Below, in pieces: positions 50,717 to 58,979 of a DNA stretch of 64,000 nt. The translations under genes and the position numbers were made by a program. Under the pieces are notes generated by a model. The model worked only from the letters and a program-made list of their open reading frames with translations. It was not told the DNA's origin and did not search any database. The stretch is from assembly GCA_002305275.1 (NCBI GenBank), contig DBQO01000033.1, positions 86,996-150,995 of the forward strand, read 5' to 3'. The DNA comes from Bacteroidales bacterium UBA1392 (GTDB lineage Bacteria > Bacteroidota > Bacteroidia > Bacteroidales > UBA932). Every line of letters starts with the position of its first letter. Position 1 is the first letter of the stretch.

Positions 50717-50739
50717 TATTTTGAAGTTTTCGTCAATAA
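50698..50739. repeat. 13-bp inverted repeat over the ATPase 2 promoter
   Basis: TTATTGACGAAAA (50698-50710) and TTTTCGTCAATAA (50727-50739) are perfect arms spaced 16 bp; the -33 box lies between them. The right arm is part of the 19-bp direct repeat whose other copy lies beyond the gene's 3' end. Confidence 0.85.
50721..50739 (+). repeat. Right copy of 19-bp direct repeat flanking ATPase 2
   Basis: TTGAAGTTTTCGTCAATAA, one mismatch to 49378-49396. Confidence 0.85.
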
Positions 50740-50747
50740 CTCGTCTT

Positions 50748-50774
50748 AATTGTGCAACAAGTTGTCGCACAATT
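50748..50774. promoter_or_regulatory. 27-bp operator-like palindrome upstream of ATPase 2
   Basis: Centred on G50761, 12 of 13 base pairs are symmetric; the outer arms are AATTGTGC (50748-50755) and GCACAATT (50767-50774). The right arm with its neighbour is the complement of AATTGTGCG, the same 9-mer as before ATPase 1 and dsrC. Confidence 0.6.
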
Positions 50775-50835
50775 TCATGTAGTCGAGAAAACGATGGAGT
50801 TCTGAATAAGTTTTATCTGCTCGGATTATGCGATT

Positions 50836-51495
50836 TTAGCGCAGCATTTCCGAGATTTTAATTATCTCTTCCACGCTTGAGAAGCGATACTGAGCCGGGA
50901 TGCCTTGAAAACCTCGGTTGCGCCAGTCGGCGAGGGCGAAATCAATACCCGCCCCCTTGGCACACTCAAAGTCATACTCCGTATCTCCGAAATAGATAGA
51001 CTCATCGGCAGTAGCACCGGAATGGGACAAATAGGCTAAAAGCGGATCGGGAAATGGCTTGTGATGAACCGAATCGTCGCTGGTGATGACCGTCTCGAAA
51101 AGATCTTTCCATTGTGACAGACGAGGATCGTAATTGAATTCAAAACGGCTGCGTGAGGTCACCACTCCCAATTTGAACCCCATTTCGCGAAGGCGCGGAA
51201 GCATTTCGGAGACACCCTCAAAAGGGACAATCAGATACATCAATTCCCGGAAATTCTTCTCCCAACTATGTGCTGCCGCCTCAACATCCTTAAAACCCAT
51301 TTTCCGTGCCACGACCACAGTCGGTATTCCGAAATAGGGATAGAGCTCATCGTAGGCCATATCTATGCCCATAAGCTCCTTAACAGTTTTCTGCAAAGAG
51401 AGGACACCGGTCTTTTCGGTGTCGAGCAATGTTCCGTCTATGTCAAAAATCAGATGCTTGTATTTCCTCTGCTTCATTTCTCCCCTTCCCATCAT
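50836..51495 (-). CDS. HAD-family phosphatase (phosphoglycolate phosphatase-like)
   Basis: 219 aa; the start ATG overlaps the ahcY stop by 4 bp (an internal ATG at 51477 has a better purine-rich leader). Motif I 'IFDIDGTLLDTE', motif II 'VVTSRSRFEF' (Ser/Thr after strand), motif III Lys in 'VHHKPFPDPL', motif IV 'YFGDTEYDFECAKGAG'. It is a small-molecule phosphatase with a helical cap; the substrate is unknown. It is the last gene of the EEP-ahcY-HAD operon. Confidence 0.9.
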   Translation of the reverse strand: MMGRGEMKQRKYKHLIFDIDGTLLDTEKTGVLSLQKTVKELMGIDMAYDELYPYFGIPTVVVARKMGFKDVEAAAHSWEKNFRELMYLIVPFEGVSEMLPRLREMGFKLGVVTSRSRFEFNYDPRLSQWKDLFETVITSDDSVHHKPFPDPLLAYLSHSGATADESIYFGDTEYDFECAKGAGIDFALADWRNRGFQGIPAQYRFSSVEEIIKISEMLR

Positions 51496-52727
51496 AATCC
51501 TAAGTATGCCTTCTGCTCTTTAGTCAGCTCATCAATAGTAACTCCAAGATCATTAAGCTTCTTTTTGGCGACATAGTTATCAATCTCCTCCGGAACTAAA
51601 ACAATGGAGGGTGGCAACTTTCCGCGACTTTTAACCAGGTACCTTGCGCTGAGTGCCTGAATGGCAAAACTCATATCCATAATCTCGGCAGGGTGTCCAT
51701 CTCCGGCAGCCAGATTTACCAATTTCCCCTCAGCAAGGAGATAGATGCATCGACCGTCTCTCATCTTATAGCCGGTAACATTTGTACGAGCCTCAAAACT
51801 ATCTATAGCCATTTTTGAGAGTTGTTTCACGGAGACCTCACAGTCGAAATGGCCTGCATTGCAGCAGATGGCACCATCTTTCATCTTCTCAAAACTTGAA
51901 GCCTCGATCACATCTTTGCAGCCGGTAACTGTAATAAAAATGTCACCAATTGGCGCTGCCTCCTCCATCTTCATCACCCGGAAGCCATCCATGACGGCTT
52001 CCAAGGCCTTTACCGGCTCCACCTCGGTTACAATTACCGAAGCTCCCAGCCCTTTTGCCCGCATTGCCACACCTTTTCCACACCAACCATAACCGGCCAC
52101 TACAACATTTTTACCTGAAACTATTAGATTGGTGGTACGGTTGATGCCGTCCCAAACGGACTGACCCGTACCATATCTGTTATCAAATAAATATTTGCAG
52201 TTGGCATTGTTTACCATAACCATCGGATATTTGAGGGTATCGGTCTGGGCCATCCTTATTAAGCGGTTTATACCGGTCGTGGTCTCCTCGCAGCCTCCGA
52301 TAACCTTTTCAATAAGATGGGTATATCTTGTATGCATAAGGTGGGTCAGGTCACCGCCGTCATCGATTATGATATTGGGACCGCACTCCAGCACACTGCA
52401 TAGGTGACGCTCATACTCTTCTGCGGTGGCATTGTACCATCCAAAGACATTGAGGCCCTCCTTTACAAGTGCTGCCGCTACGTCATCCTGTGTAGATAGC
52501 GTATTGCTGCCGGTAACATACATTTCGGCTCCGCCGCTGGCTAATACCATACAGAGGTATGCAGTCTTAGCCTCGAGATGTACGGAAAGTGCTACTTTAA
52601 TTCCCTTAAAGGGTTGTTCTTCGATAAATTCTTGTTCAATGGAGCTGAGTACGGGCATGTGCCGCTTAACCCAATCAATCTTGCGTCTACCGCTCTCCCA
52701 TAAATTAATGTCTCTGATTTCGCTCAT
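51492..52727 (-). CDS. ahcY: S-adenosylhomocysteine hydrolase
   Basis: 411 aa, the short form without the 40-residue insert of proteobacterial and plant enzymes. 'SVHLEAKTAYLCMVLASGGAEM' (split over 48-70), 'NTLSTQDDVAAAL', NAD-binding 'VVVAGYGWCGKGVA', 'CNAGHFDCEVS' and 'LAAGDGHPAEIMDMSFA' are the family signatures. It splits S-adenosylhomocysteine into adenosine and homocysteine in the methyl cycle. Its 5' end overlaps the stop of the upstream EEP gene by 23 bp and its stop overlaps the HAD gene. Confidence 0.96.
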   Translation of the reverse strand: MSEIRDINLWESGRRKIDWVKRHMPVLSSIEQEFIEEQPFKGIKVALSVHLEAKTAYLCMVLASGGAEMYVTGSNTLSTQDDVAAALVKEGLNVFGWYNATAEEYERHLCSVLECGPNIIIDDGGDLTHLMHTRYTHLIEKVIGGCEETTTGINRLIRMAQTDTLKYPMVMVNNANCKYLFDNRYGTGQSVWDGINRTTNLIVSGKNVVVAGYGWCGKGVAMRAKGLGASVIVTEVEPVKALEAVMDGFRVMKMEEAAPIGDIFITVTGCKDVIEASSFEKMKDGAICCNAGHFDCEVSVKQLSKMAIDSFEARTNVTGYKMRDGRCIYLLAEGKLVNLAAGDGHPAEIMDMSFAIQALSARYLVKSRGKLPPSIVLVPEEIDNYVAKKKLNDLGVTIDELTKEQKAYLGL

Positions 52728-53715
52728 TATTATTATTGTTTTTATTTTTTGATTTCATTTTATCTATCTTAATCAGAACGGGAAGGTGGTCACTATATCC
52801 ATTCTGAAAACTATTTCCATTGTAACTGCGTTTAGGCCACCCTTTCTGCAGCATGAAGTTGCGTTTGAAGATTTCGCAATAATGCTTTTGATCCATCTTG
52901 ACAATCTTCAGGCCCGGGATTTCGGGAAATGTCTCGAGCAGGCTGGAGTTCACTATGATATTGTCGAATAGAGTCCAGCGATGATTGTGAATGCTGGTGC
53001 CAAGCCCTTCATCATGAAGTACCCAAAATGGATTAAAATAATCATCCTTCTCCACTGAGGATATATTTTTCTTTGCCTTCAGCAAAAGCGACAGGGATTC
53101 GTCGGCGGGCGAGTCGTTCATATCTCCCATCACCACGACCTTGATGTCAGGATATTTTTCACGCATCATCAAAGCGTGATTGTAGATAGTCTCCGTGCCG
53201 GCACGGCGGAAACCCGCGGAGTTTTTGACACCCGTCCTCCTGGATAGGAGATGACAAACATAGAAGCAAAACATCTCTCCATCAATCCTGCCCCAGGCAC
53301 AAAGTATGTCTCTACCAATATATTCGCGGCCACTCCTCAATACCAATTTCAAAGGACAACTCTCTTCGAGTTTAAACTTATCGGGACGATAAAATAGCCC
53401 CACATCTACACCGCGAAGATCATTGGACTCATAATGAATACACCTGTATCTGGCGCCTCGTATGCGTCTTTGGTCAGCCAAATCCTGCATCACAGCCTTA
53501 TTCTCCACTTCGGAAACACCCAAGATCACGGGAAACCCCCCATGTGCATTGGAAACCGTGGAAATTACCTCCGCGAGATTCTCAAGCTTCTTCTGATACT
53601 TCTGCATCGTCCACCTTTTAGGACCTGAAGGAGTGAATTCCTCATCCTGTTTGCTTGGGTCATCAAACGTGTCGTACAAGTTCTCGAGGTTGTAAAACAT
53701 TATGGTATAAGACAT
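52705..53715 (-). CDS. Endonuclease/exonuclease/phosphatase (EEP) family protein
   Basis: 336 aa from ATG 53715; a longer frame would need a TTG overlapping the promoter. EEP motifs: 'MFYNLENLYDT' (Asn), 'LGVSEVENKAVM' (catalytic Glu), 'VVMGDMNDSPAD' (Asp-x-Asn), 'NGYSDHLPVLIKI' (Asp-His). No signal peptide, so it is probably cytoplasmic. The C-terminus is Asn/Lys-rich ('KSKNKNNNNNERNQRH') and overlaps the ahcY start region by 23 bp. A TATTTTTG box (complement of 53737-53744) is a good -7 candidate for the three-gene operon. Confidence 0.87.
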   Translation of the reverse strand: MSYTIMFYNLENLYDTFDDPSKQDEEFTPSGPKRWTMQKYQKKLENLAEVISTVSNAHGGFPVILGVSEVENKAVMQDLADQRRIRGARYRCIHYESNDLRGVDVGLFYRPDKFKLEESCPLKLVLRSGREYIGRDILCAWGRIDGEMFCFYVCHLLSRRTGVKNSAGFRRAGTETIYNHALMMREKYPDIKVVVMGDMNDSPADESLSLLLKAKKNISSVEKDDYFNPFWVLHDEGLGTSIHNHRWTLFDNIIVNSSLLETFPEIPGLKIVKMDQKHYCEIFKRNFMLQKGWPKRSYNGNSFQNGYSDHLPVLIKIDKMKSKNKNNNNNERNQRH

Positions 53716-53797
53716 CAGAATATCGGTATTGATGCGCAAAAATAGTGATTATTATCCATTTTTTACTAACTTGCGTTTTATTTTAACAGCGAAGACT

Positions 53798-54775
53798 ATG
53801 TATGAACAGCTATTGAATCTTGATCCTGTCAAGATTAATTTTTCCAAAGCGGGAATGGATATGATAAATATCGTACTCGCATTCGTGATGTATGGTGTAG
53901 CGCTCGGCATCAAACCGGCAATGTTCAAAGAGGTATTCAAAAAGCCCAAATCGGCAATTTTGGGTGCTATCTGCCAGATGGTACTCTTACCGGCATTTAC
54001 ATTTCTACTTGTGCTACTTCTCAATGATCGCATAACACCGATGGTGGCCATGGGTATGATACTGGTAGCTGCCTGCCCGGGAGGCAACATATCCAACTTC
54101 ATGTCTTCGCTTTCCAAAGCTAATGTTGAGCTTTCCGTGACTCTGACAGCCCTCAGCACCTCCCTTGCACCACTCACCACTCCCGGCAACTTTGCTCTGT
54201 GGGGTGGACTTTATGTCAGGTACCTCAATAAACATGCAGCAGGAGCCCTGCAACCCCTTGAGATTCCCATTTCGGATGTTATGGTGACAGTCTTCATCCT
54301 GCTCGGCATACCCTTGATACTCGGTTTATTGACCAACAAGTATCTCCCAAAAGTTTCTGAAAAGCTCAAAAAACCTATGCAGGTATTCTCCATCCTCTTT
54401 TTTATTTTAATGGTGGTTCTTGCATTTGGCAACAACTTGGAACTCTTCATTAAGTATATCTGGTACATTTTCTTCATAGCATTGATTCATAATGGACTTG
54501 CACTCTTCATCGGCTATGGTGTAGGCACTGTTTTCAGGATACCGCGTGAGGATCGCCGCACCATTACCATCGAGACCGGCATACAAAATTCCGGATTGGG
54601 TCTGGTACTGCTGTTCAATCCAAAGATATTCCCTCCCGATCTGATGAATGGAGGAATGCTTTTCATAACTGCCTGGTGGGGCATTTGGCACATAATTTCC
54701 GGGCTAGCAGTCTCTGCAATGTTTAATTATTCCACAAAAAGACGCCTTGCCAGGGCACAGAACGTCAATGTGTAA
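53798..54775 (+). CDS. Bile acid:sodium symporter (BASS) family transporter
   Basis: 325 aa from ATG 53798; the open frame reaches 53729 but that part overlaps the divergent promoter. Nine or so hydrophobic helices, with the BASS signature around 'ILVAACPGGNISNFMSSLSKANVELSVTLTA' (split at about 95-125) and 'ETGIQNSGLGLVLL' in the second half. The family moves organic acids, bile acids or sulfoconjugates with sodium. The substrate is not evident. Its 3' end overlaps the PlsC gene by 8 bp. Confidence 0.9.
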   Translation: MYEQLLNLDPVKINFSKAGMDMINIVLAFVMYGVALGIKPAMFKEVFKKPKSAILGAICQMVLLPAFTFLLVLLLNDRITPMVAMGMILVAACPGGNISNFMSSLSKANVELSVTLTALSTSLAPLTTPGNFALWGGLYVRYLNKHAAGALQPLEIPISDVMVTVFILLGIPLILGLLTNKYLPKVSEKLKKPMQVFSILFFILMVVLAFGNNLELFIKYIWYIFFIALIHNGLALFIGYGVGTVFRIPREDRRTITIETGIQNSGLGLVLLFNPKIFPPDLMNGGMLFITAWWGIWHIISGLAVSAMFNYSTKRRLARAQNVNV

Positions 54776-56084
54776 GTTCCGAAAACATAGGGAAGTCTAC
54801 GAAAAGGATCCCCTGTACACCATCCTCAGGCCTTCTGTAGATGTGGTCATCAAGGGCTCTTACCAGAAAATCATTTTCCATAATACGGATCGAATCCCGA
54901 GAGATTCTGCGGTAATTTTTACTCCCAACCATTGCGACGCTCTGATGGATCCCCTGCTGGTATTGGCTGCAAACAGGGATAGGAAAGTATTTATAGCGAG
55001 AGCGGACATTTTCAAGAATCCTATTCTTCGTAAAATTCTCACCTTCTTCAAAATGATCCCCATAAACCGTATCAGGGACGGCATCAGGACGGTTACGGCA
55101 GTTGAGCAAACCATAAGGGCCTCCATCAAGGTGTTGAAGCACAATGTCGGTTTGTGTATCCTTCCTGAAGGCACACACCGCACTATGCACAGCTTGTTGC
55201 CCATAGGCAAAGGTATTGCCAGGATAGCATCCGGTGCCTACGATGCTCTGGGTGACGACCACCCGATATACATTGTGCCGGTTGGAGTGGAATATGGTGA
55301 CTATTTCAGGTTCCGATCTACTGCCATCTGCAATATAGGTGAACCCTTCAATGTATCCGAGTTTATCTCCTCCATGCGTAAGGATGGCGCATCGGAAAGG
55401 GATATTATGGAGGCGATTCGGCAGCAGATCAAAGAGCGACTGCAGGAGCTGATAGTCTATATAGACGATGATGACCAGTATGAAGCAGTCTGGGAGCTGG
55501 CCAAACTCCATAGTGGACCTATATGCAAGTATCGGGTCATGGAGCGCTTCAAGGCAAACAAGGAAATTATCAGCCGCATCAAGCAGTTGAGGGAGAGTGA
55601 GCCTAAGAAGGCTTCAAAGCTTCTGGAAAAGGCAGATAAACTCAGAGAGCGCCGTCTGAAAGCCCGGATTAGCATTCACGCTATTCACCGCAAACACCCC
55701 TTGCTTGCAGCAATTCTCGGCACTCTCGCTTTACTGCCGGGCATCCCTCTATTTTTGCTGTCGGCAGCCCTATCTCTGCCTGTTTGGGGAGGAGCTGAGG
55801 CACTTTGCACTCTGTTTAAGGACCGTGCCTTCCATAACTCAGTGCGCCTGGTATTCTTTTGGTTTGTTTGGACCCTATTATATCTGACGGAAGTAGTTCT
55901 TCTCTTCTGCTTCGCCCCCTGGAAGTGGGCTCTGGCCGCTGCCATCATACTGATACCTGCGCCATACTTCGTCTATGACTTTTTTGAGTTTGTGCGCGTG
56001 CTGGCCTCCCTCTGGAGAGTTGTTTTCAACCGCAAGTTGAGAGATGATTATAAAGAAATTAAAAATGAATTGAACAAGATCTGA
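54768..56084 (+). CDS. PlsC-type 1-acylglycerol-3-phosphate acyltransferase with C-terminal membrane domain
   Basis: 438 aa from ATG 54768, overlapping the BASS stop by 8 bp. Acyltransferase motif NHx4D as 'PNHCDALMDPL' (about 53-63), 'FKMIPINRIRDG' and 'ILPEGTHRTM' (about 130). Residues 315-415 form about three hydrophobic segments, an extension beyond the 240-residue PlsC core. It probably acylates a lysophospholipid or an unusual envelope lipid; Bacteroidota often carry several paralogues. The next gene starts 12 bp later. Confidence 0.9.
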   Translation: MCKFRKHREVYEKDPLYTILRPSVDVVIKGSYQKIIFHNTDRIPRDSAVIFTPNHCDALMDPLLVLAANRDRKVFIARADIFKNPILRKILTFFKMIPINRIRDGIRTVTAVEQTIRASIKVLKHNVGLCILPEGTHRTMHSLLPIGKGIARIASGAYDALGDDHPIYIVPVGVEYGDYFRFRSTAICNIGEPFNVSEFISSMRKDGASERDIMEAIRQQIKERLQELIVYIDDDDQYEAVWELAKLHSGPICKYRVMERFKANKEIISRIKQLRESEPKKASKLLEKADKLRERRLKARISIHAIHRKHPLLAAILGTLALLPGIPLFLLSAALSLPVWGGAEALCTLFKDRAFHNSVRLVFFWFVWTLLYLTEVVLLFCFAPWKWALAAAIILIPAPYFVYDFFEFVRVLASLWRVVFNRKLRDDYKEIKNELNKI

Positions 56085-56096
56085 TATTGAATAATT

Positions 56097-57539
56097 ATGA
56101 AACGATTTATAATAATCCTGGTATTGGCGGGAATAGTTTTCCCCAACCTGTCATACGGGCAAACCGCAGATACCTTACGGGGCGGTAAGACTCAGGACAC
56201 ACTGCGTCTGGAACCCTATGGTAAGAAAAAACCGGAACCCGAAGTGCTGGTGGCACCCCCAGACACTACCATAAAGAGTGCCGAAGCCGGCGAACTGGCC
56301 AAAGGCGATATCATCAAGACCGGACTTTCATTTGGTCCGCTACCCGTAGTTGCCTTCGACAACGATAAGGGATTTCAGTACGGAGCTCTGCTCAATATCT
56401 ACAATTTCGGTGACGGATCGTGGTATCCCGTACCCAAATCGCAATGGTATTTAGAGCTTTCGAGATTTACGAAAGGCTCCCAACTCTATGTAATCTCATA
56501 CGACAATCGTACGTTAATTCCCGGAGTACGTCTTTCTACCGCTCTCCATGTAACAAGGGACAAAGCGCTCGACTTTTACGGTTTCAATGGTTATGAGTCT
56601 TTCTATGATGGCTATGCACAAACCGGATTTTACCGTATGGACCGCATGGTACATACTTTTAAAGTAGACTTTACCGGAAAAATAAAGGGCAACCTGTACT
56701 GGAAGGCCGGTTATCATTTCAGCCATTTCAAGACCGGCGCTTTCACTAATGAAGAATACACTCTTCCAACCTCCCTTTTCGAAATTTATAAGAATTACGG
56801 GATTATACCCAAGGAGCAGGCTGACGGCGGTATTTCAAGTGCCATCAGAGTGGGATTGATGTATGACTCGCGTGACTTCGAAGCGGCCCCCTCCAGAGGT
56901 ATCTGGGCAGAAGCCAATCTCGCTTACGCTCCTGAATTTTTAGGCACTTCAGTAGGTTATACCAAGTACAATCTCACTTTCAGGAATTATCTTCCCATTG
57001 CAAAAGACAAACTTGTTTTTGCCTACAGATTGAACTTACAAGGCTTTATCGGTAAAGAGTCACCTGCTTTTTACGTACTCCCGTACGACACCTATCTGGG
57101 CACCGGATATGACAGGGATGGGTTTGGCGGTTACCGTACCGTGAGAGGCCTGATGAGAGGGCGCATCCAGGGAGCGCATACCTGCTATTTCAATACCGAA
57201 CTGCGCTGGAGATTTGTAAGCTTCCAACTCTGGAAACAGAACATTGCATTTTCATTGAGCGGATTTTTTGACGGAGCAAGGGTTCTCAAAGGATTTGGAA
57301 ATGACTTTGACATCAGCGCATTGACACCTTTTATGCCGCAGTCATCATATCTCCCTCCTGAAGGTGCTCTTCCGTATAGGCTTTACGGGGAAAAAGAGAG
57401 ATTCCACTTAAGTGCCGGAGGCGGATTACGATTTATAATGAATAGAAATTTCATCGTTGCCTTCGAGTATGGCAAGGCATTTGATGCACAAGATAATAGC
57501 AAAGGTGCCTTCTATATAAATACGGGCTTCCTCTTTTAG
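56097..57539 (+). CDS. Omp85/BamA-type surface antigen barrel without POTRA domains
   Basis: 480 aa, signal peptide 'MKRFIIILVLAGIVFPNLSYG'. After a Pro/Lys-rich linker of about 60 residues the protein is a 16-strand type barrel with 'SAIRVGLMYDSRDFEAAPSRG' (Omp85 lid region) and 'GFGGYRTVRGLMRGRIQG', in which the 'VRG' resembles the VRGF/Y loop of Omp85 proteins. It ends in a Phe strand ('FYINTGFLF'). There is no room for POTRA domains. It precedes three DUF4988-type lipoprotein genes and could help to place them at the surface; this is inference. Confidence 0.85.
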   Translation: MKRFIIILVLAGIVFPNLSYGQTADTLRGGKTQDTLRLEPYGKKKPEPEVLVAPPDTTIKSAEAGELAKGDIIKTGLSFGPLPVVAFDNDKGFQYGALLNIYNFGDGSWYPVPKSQWYLELSRFTKGSQLYVISYDNRTLIPGVRLSTALHVTRDKALDFYGFNGYESFYDGYAQTGFYRMDRMVHTFKVDFTGKIKGNLYWKAGYHFSHFKTGAFTNEEYTLPTSLFEIYKNYGIIPKEQADGGISSAIRVGLMYDSRDFEAAPSRGIWAEANLAYAPEFLGTSVGYTKYNLTFRNYLPIAKDKLVFAYRLNLQGFIGKESPAFYVLPYDTYLGTGYDRDGFGGYRTVRGLMRGRIQGAHTCYFNTELRWRFVSFQLWKQNIAFSLSGFFDGARVLKGFGNDFDISALTPFMPQSSYLPPEGALPYRLYGEKERFHLSAGGGLRFIMNRNFIVAFEYGKAFDAQDNSKGAFYINTGFLF

Positions 57540-57560
57540 TTTTACTTTAATAAAAAGAAT

Positions 57561-58976
57561 ATGAAACGATTATCAATCGCCTTTGCACTAACGGTTACAC
57601 TCCTGTTTGCACCGGGGTGCATAGACAAATATTTGGAGGACATTGCAGAACTTGAACGCAGACTCGATGAAATAGAGAGGATGTGTGAGGAAATGAATGT
57701 CAACATCACGTCTCTACAGGTGATTGTCTCCTCTATTCAGGACAATGACATGATATCAGGTGTGACATCCATCACGCAGAATGGCAAGGAGGTGGGCTAC
57801 AAGATCAATTTTGTCAAAACCGCTCCTATAACCATCTATCATGGAACAAACGGTAAAGTACCTCTTATTGGAACAGCTAAGGATACGGATGGCAATTATT
57901 ACTGGAATATCAAATATGACAATGGTACCGTAGGCTGGATTACCGATGAGTATGGCAACAAGGTGCTGGCAATGGGTATTGCCCCTCAATTGAAAGTCAA
58001 GGATGAAAGATGGTTGATCTCATACGATGAAGGCAAATCGTGGGTTGACCTGGGACAGGCTACGGGAGAGCACGGAGACTCAATGTTTAAAAGTGTCGTT
58101 ATCAGTTCCGATCACGTTATATTCACCCTTACAAATGGTACGGTATTCAGGATCCCCGTTTATGGAAAATATTTGGCACTTAAGACTGAGGCCGAAAGGA
58201 TCAATAGCAATGTCAATGCACAGAAAACCATAATCCGCGCAATTGCCTCTAAAGTTGTCTACATTAAGAATGCCGGAGACCTAATGGAAAATGGTGAGCG
58301 CATTGGTACTTATTGTAACCTTTCTAACGGGGAGAACTTTAAGGTCTATGATTGGCAAAGCAGCAACGCTCCCAAAATATTCTCCGTACTGGATACCATT
58401 ACCGGGCTCTACTACTGGACATTCCAACAAAGTGGAGAGGAGATGGAATGGCTGCGTGATGCCGCCGGCAATAGAATACGAAGCGTGGGAGATACCATAC
58501 CCCCTCCAAAAATCAGCATTAAGGTTGATGATCGCGGCTTCTTCTACTGGACAATCGAGTATGCAGGAGGCAATATAGTCACCACAGAAGCTCCTCAACT
58601 CTTTGTCAACCGAACTGCCTCCATTTTCAGGAAAGTGGATATTTCCAACCCGGACTTTGTACTTTTCATAACCTGGGATGGTACCCAATACCAGCTACCT
58701 AAAGAGTTTACCATATCAATGGAAACCAATATTTCAATGGCGGTCAAATCCGTCAAGAAACTGGAGTATACCGTTTATGGTGCTGACTATTCTGAAGTCA
58801 AGGCAGCATTCATAACGCAGGGAGGATTCAAGGCCTACCTCTCCGATACCCTGGGGTTCGTAACGATAGAGTCTCCTAATGATTTCAACTCCGAACATGG
58901 TAAAATTATGGCTGTTTTTACTGTAAAGAATAGCCAGAGGAGCTCTGTAAAAACTATTAACGTAAACAAATTGTAG
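57561..58976 (+). CDS. DUF4988/PL29-N-like lipoprotein, paralogue 1
   Basis: 471 aa; lipobox 'FAPGC' (Cys20). A short coiled coil (about 25-65, 'IAELERRLDEIERMCEEM') is followed by a domain with 'LIGTAKDTDGNYYWNIKYDNG', 'WLISYDEGKSWVDLGQATGE' and 'TLTNGTVFRIP', as in the N-terminal domain of PL29 lyases (DUF4988). A second, more diverged copy of the YYW-type unit lies at about 270-350. The lyase domain itself is absent. Probably surface-bound; carbohydrate or protein binding is possible. Confidence 0.75.
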   Translation: MKRLSIAFALTVTLLFAPGCIDKYLEDIAELERRLDEIERMCEEMNVNITSLQVIVSSIQDNDMISGVTSITQNGKEVGYKINFVKTAPITIYHGTNGKVPLIGTAKDTDGNYYWNIKYDNGTVGWITDEYGNKVLAMGIAPQLKVKDERWLISYDEGKSWVDLGQATGEHGDSMFKSVVISSDHVIFTLTNGTVFRIPVYGKYLALKTEAERINSNVNAQKTIIRAIASKVVYIKNAGDLMENGERIGTYCNLSNGENFKVYDWQSSNAPKIFSVLDTITGLYYWTFQQSGEEMEWLRDAAGNRIRSVGDTIPPPKISIKVDDRGFFYWTIEYAGGNIVTTEAPQLFVNRTASIFRKVDISNPDFVLFITWDGTQYQLPKEFTISMETNISMAVKSVKKLEYTVYGADYSEVKAAFITQGGFKAYLSDTLGFVTIESPNDFNSEHGKIMAVFTVKNSQRSSVKTINVNKL

Positions 58977-58979
58977 AGT

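Noticed and set aside
53729..53797. N-terminal extension of the BASS transporter
   Set aside because: It overlaps the promoter region of the divergent EEP gene and encodes a polar stretch ahead of the first membrane helix; ATG at 53798 is a better start.
54765..55511. Open frame of 248 codons on the minus strand
   Set aside because: Antisense to the PlsC-type gene, which has clear NHx4D and PEGTHRT motifs; the antisense product resembles nothing.
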